Of a stretch of 64,000 nucleotides of DNA, positions 62,765 to 64,000 are shown piece after piece. Source of the stretch: Styela clava (lineage: Eukaryota > Chordata > Ascidiacea > Stolidobranchia > Styelidae); contig NC_135262.1 in the NCBI RefSeq assembly GCF_964204865.1, positions 11,470,001 through 11,534,000 on the forward strand. Direction: 5' to 3'. Under the pieces are notes generated by a model. The model did no database searches and was not told the origin of the DNA. It worked only from the letters and a program-made list of their open reading frames with translations. Both the position numbers and the translations under genes were made by a program. The first letter of the stretch is position 1; every line of letters starts with the position of its first letter.

Positions 62765-64000
62765 CTGTAAACGAAATATTGAAAGTATAGATAAAACTTT
62801 TATAGGCCTAAATTTTATACAAATTCAATAAAATATGATTTTAATGAAGCATGAACGAAATTTTTAAGTATAAAAAAGACGGGGTTTAGTGTGGTTTCGT
62901 ACCTCAAGTACTTCTAGTGAGCGCAGCAGAAAAAATTTTGCGTATGTTAATCGTAACCCCTATATGATTGTGTCATCCAAAAATTATGTCACAGTGACAT
63001 AATAAGGCCCTTCAAACTACACGAACTGTCATCCAAGACACGCAGATGATCACCTAAATTGAACGTACTATTTCTCTTGTTTTCATATCGCAAAGATGCC
63101 ATTATGAGAGAGATCGCTGCCGTTGGTGAGTTCTTTATCGTCGGCGCAGATGCCATTTCGGGCAATCGTAGGTATACTTTGGCGAGCTCTATGACGTGAT
63201 TGTGGCGTCGTAGTGACATAATTTTTGAATGGCGTAGTCAGATGGGGGTTAAGATTGGCATGTGTGAAAATCTGTATGCTACGCCCACTAAAAGTACTTG
63301 AGGTACGAAACTACACAAGACCCAAAATGTGGCGTCGTAGTGACATAATTTTTGAATGGCGTAGTCAGATGGGGGTTAGGATTGGCATGTGTGAAAATCT
63401 TTATGCTACGCCCACTGAAAGTACTTGAGGTACGAAACTACACAAGACTCAAAAAGAGGTTCAACTAGCTTGTATCAACATGTATGTATATATGTATGTA
63501 TATGTATGTTTATTTGTCTCGTGCACCCCATTTGAAAAGTTTTAAAAAGAAATAAATTGAATACATATAATACGGTCCTTTATAGACAGTTGTGCAAGGA
63601 GAGTGGGTGGGTGTGGTAAGAGTGGAGTATACAAACTGTTTGTACAAGAGAGTTTGTAAGACAAGCATCATCTATAAATAAGACATACCGTAACACAACA
63701 CAAAATAAACTGCATGTATAAATAATACTAAAATTTAGAATTTGGACATAAATACAACACCCTTGAGCGATGGTACCACATAATATAAATGTGGTATGGA
63801 ATGGTCATGTTTGAGTAAGTGTTATTGTTCAATTTTTTATGTGTATATGCTATGCACTACGGTACTCAAGGGTGATAGTGTCTTTGGTAGACTTTGGCTA
63901 TTCTAGCAAAAGGTTTTGATGAAATGCGATAAAAATATGTCTCTTATCTCTCTATTTTCAAATTCATTTTTGTTAACAAATATTTCAATACGGTACTGCA
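62765..64000. other. Upstream region of the last gene, with a MITE-like element
   Basis: No exon is supported, although the missing first exon of the minus-strand gene could lie here or beyond the window. The stretch holds a MITE-like inverted-repeat element with a tandem duplication, and ATGT-type microsatellite at 63478-63512. Confidence 0.45.
62881..63448. mobile_element. MITE-like element with partial tandem duplication
   Basis: The left arm (62881-62928) contains TTTCGTACCTCAAGTACTT and is matched in reverse complement at 63277-63321 (AAGTACTTGAGGTACGAAA) and again at 63403-63448. The right 127 bases, from about 63202, are duplicated in tandem from about 63329. No target duplication was found and no transposase frame is visible. 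Confidence 0.75.

Overview
The window is eukaryotic: AT-rich, with short GT-AG introns and multi-exon genes encoding metazoan cell-surface and secreted proteins. Gene content (an ENPP1/2/3-type ectophosphodiesterase, a pair of SLCO/OATP transporters, Shisa/CYYR1-like membrane proteins, a collagen-discoidin protein), compact introns and splice acceptors very close to several start codons suggest an invertebrate chordate, most likely an ascidian tunicate. That assignment is an inference; no species-diagnostic gene is present.

Layout. (1) 726-3600, minus: a five-exon gene for a small type I membrane protein with two tandem six-cysteine modules and a PPxY-containing tail. (2) 6809-20409, plus: a 21-exon, 913-residue ENPP ectonucleotide pyrophosphatase/phosphodiesterase with all catalytic and metal ligands visible. 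Its introns carry a hAT-type element with a perfect 8-bp target duplication, a 51-bp minisatellite, a degenerate short-repeat array and two copies of a dispersed repeat. (3) 25121-29912, plus: an unrecognised acidic, Ser/Asn-rich protein of about 548 residues, mostly from one large exon. (4) 31376-33884, minus: a five-exon, 262-residue secreted protein with a short collagen stretch, a coiled-coil neck and an F5/8 type C (discoidin) domain. (5) 36738-36920, minus: a possible 60-residue small protein. (6) 37402-45340, plus, and (7) 47039-53529, minus: two SLCO/OATP transporters tail to tail, each with 13 exons at matching splice phases. (8) 61441-62764, minus: the 3' part of a second Shisa/CYYR1-like gene whose signal-peptide exon was not found.

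Nearly all coding regions were assembled by hand from exons joined in matching splice phase, so exon ends are predictions, though every join keeps frame and the family alignments run through the junctions. The genes are not an operon. What unites them is a secreted or plasma-membrane location: extracellular nucleotide breakdown, organic-anion uptake, glycan or lipid recognition, and small cysteine-rich membrane adaptors.

The long gene-poor stretches (20.4-25.1 kb, 33.9-36.7 kb, 53.5-61.4 kb) are mainly AT-rich sequence and decayed transposons. At least four non-autonomous hAT-type elements with 8-bp duplications lie in introns or between genes, along with a decayed hAT transposase, local tandem duplications, a probable serpin gene fragment inside an SLCO intron, and two dispersed repeat families.
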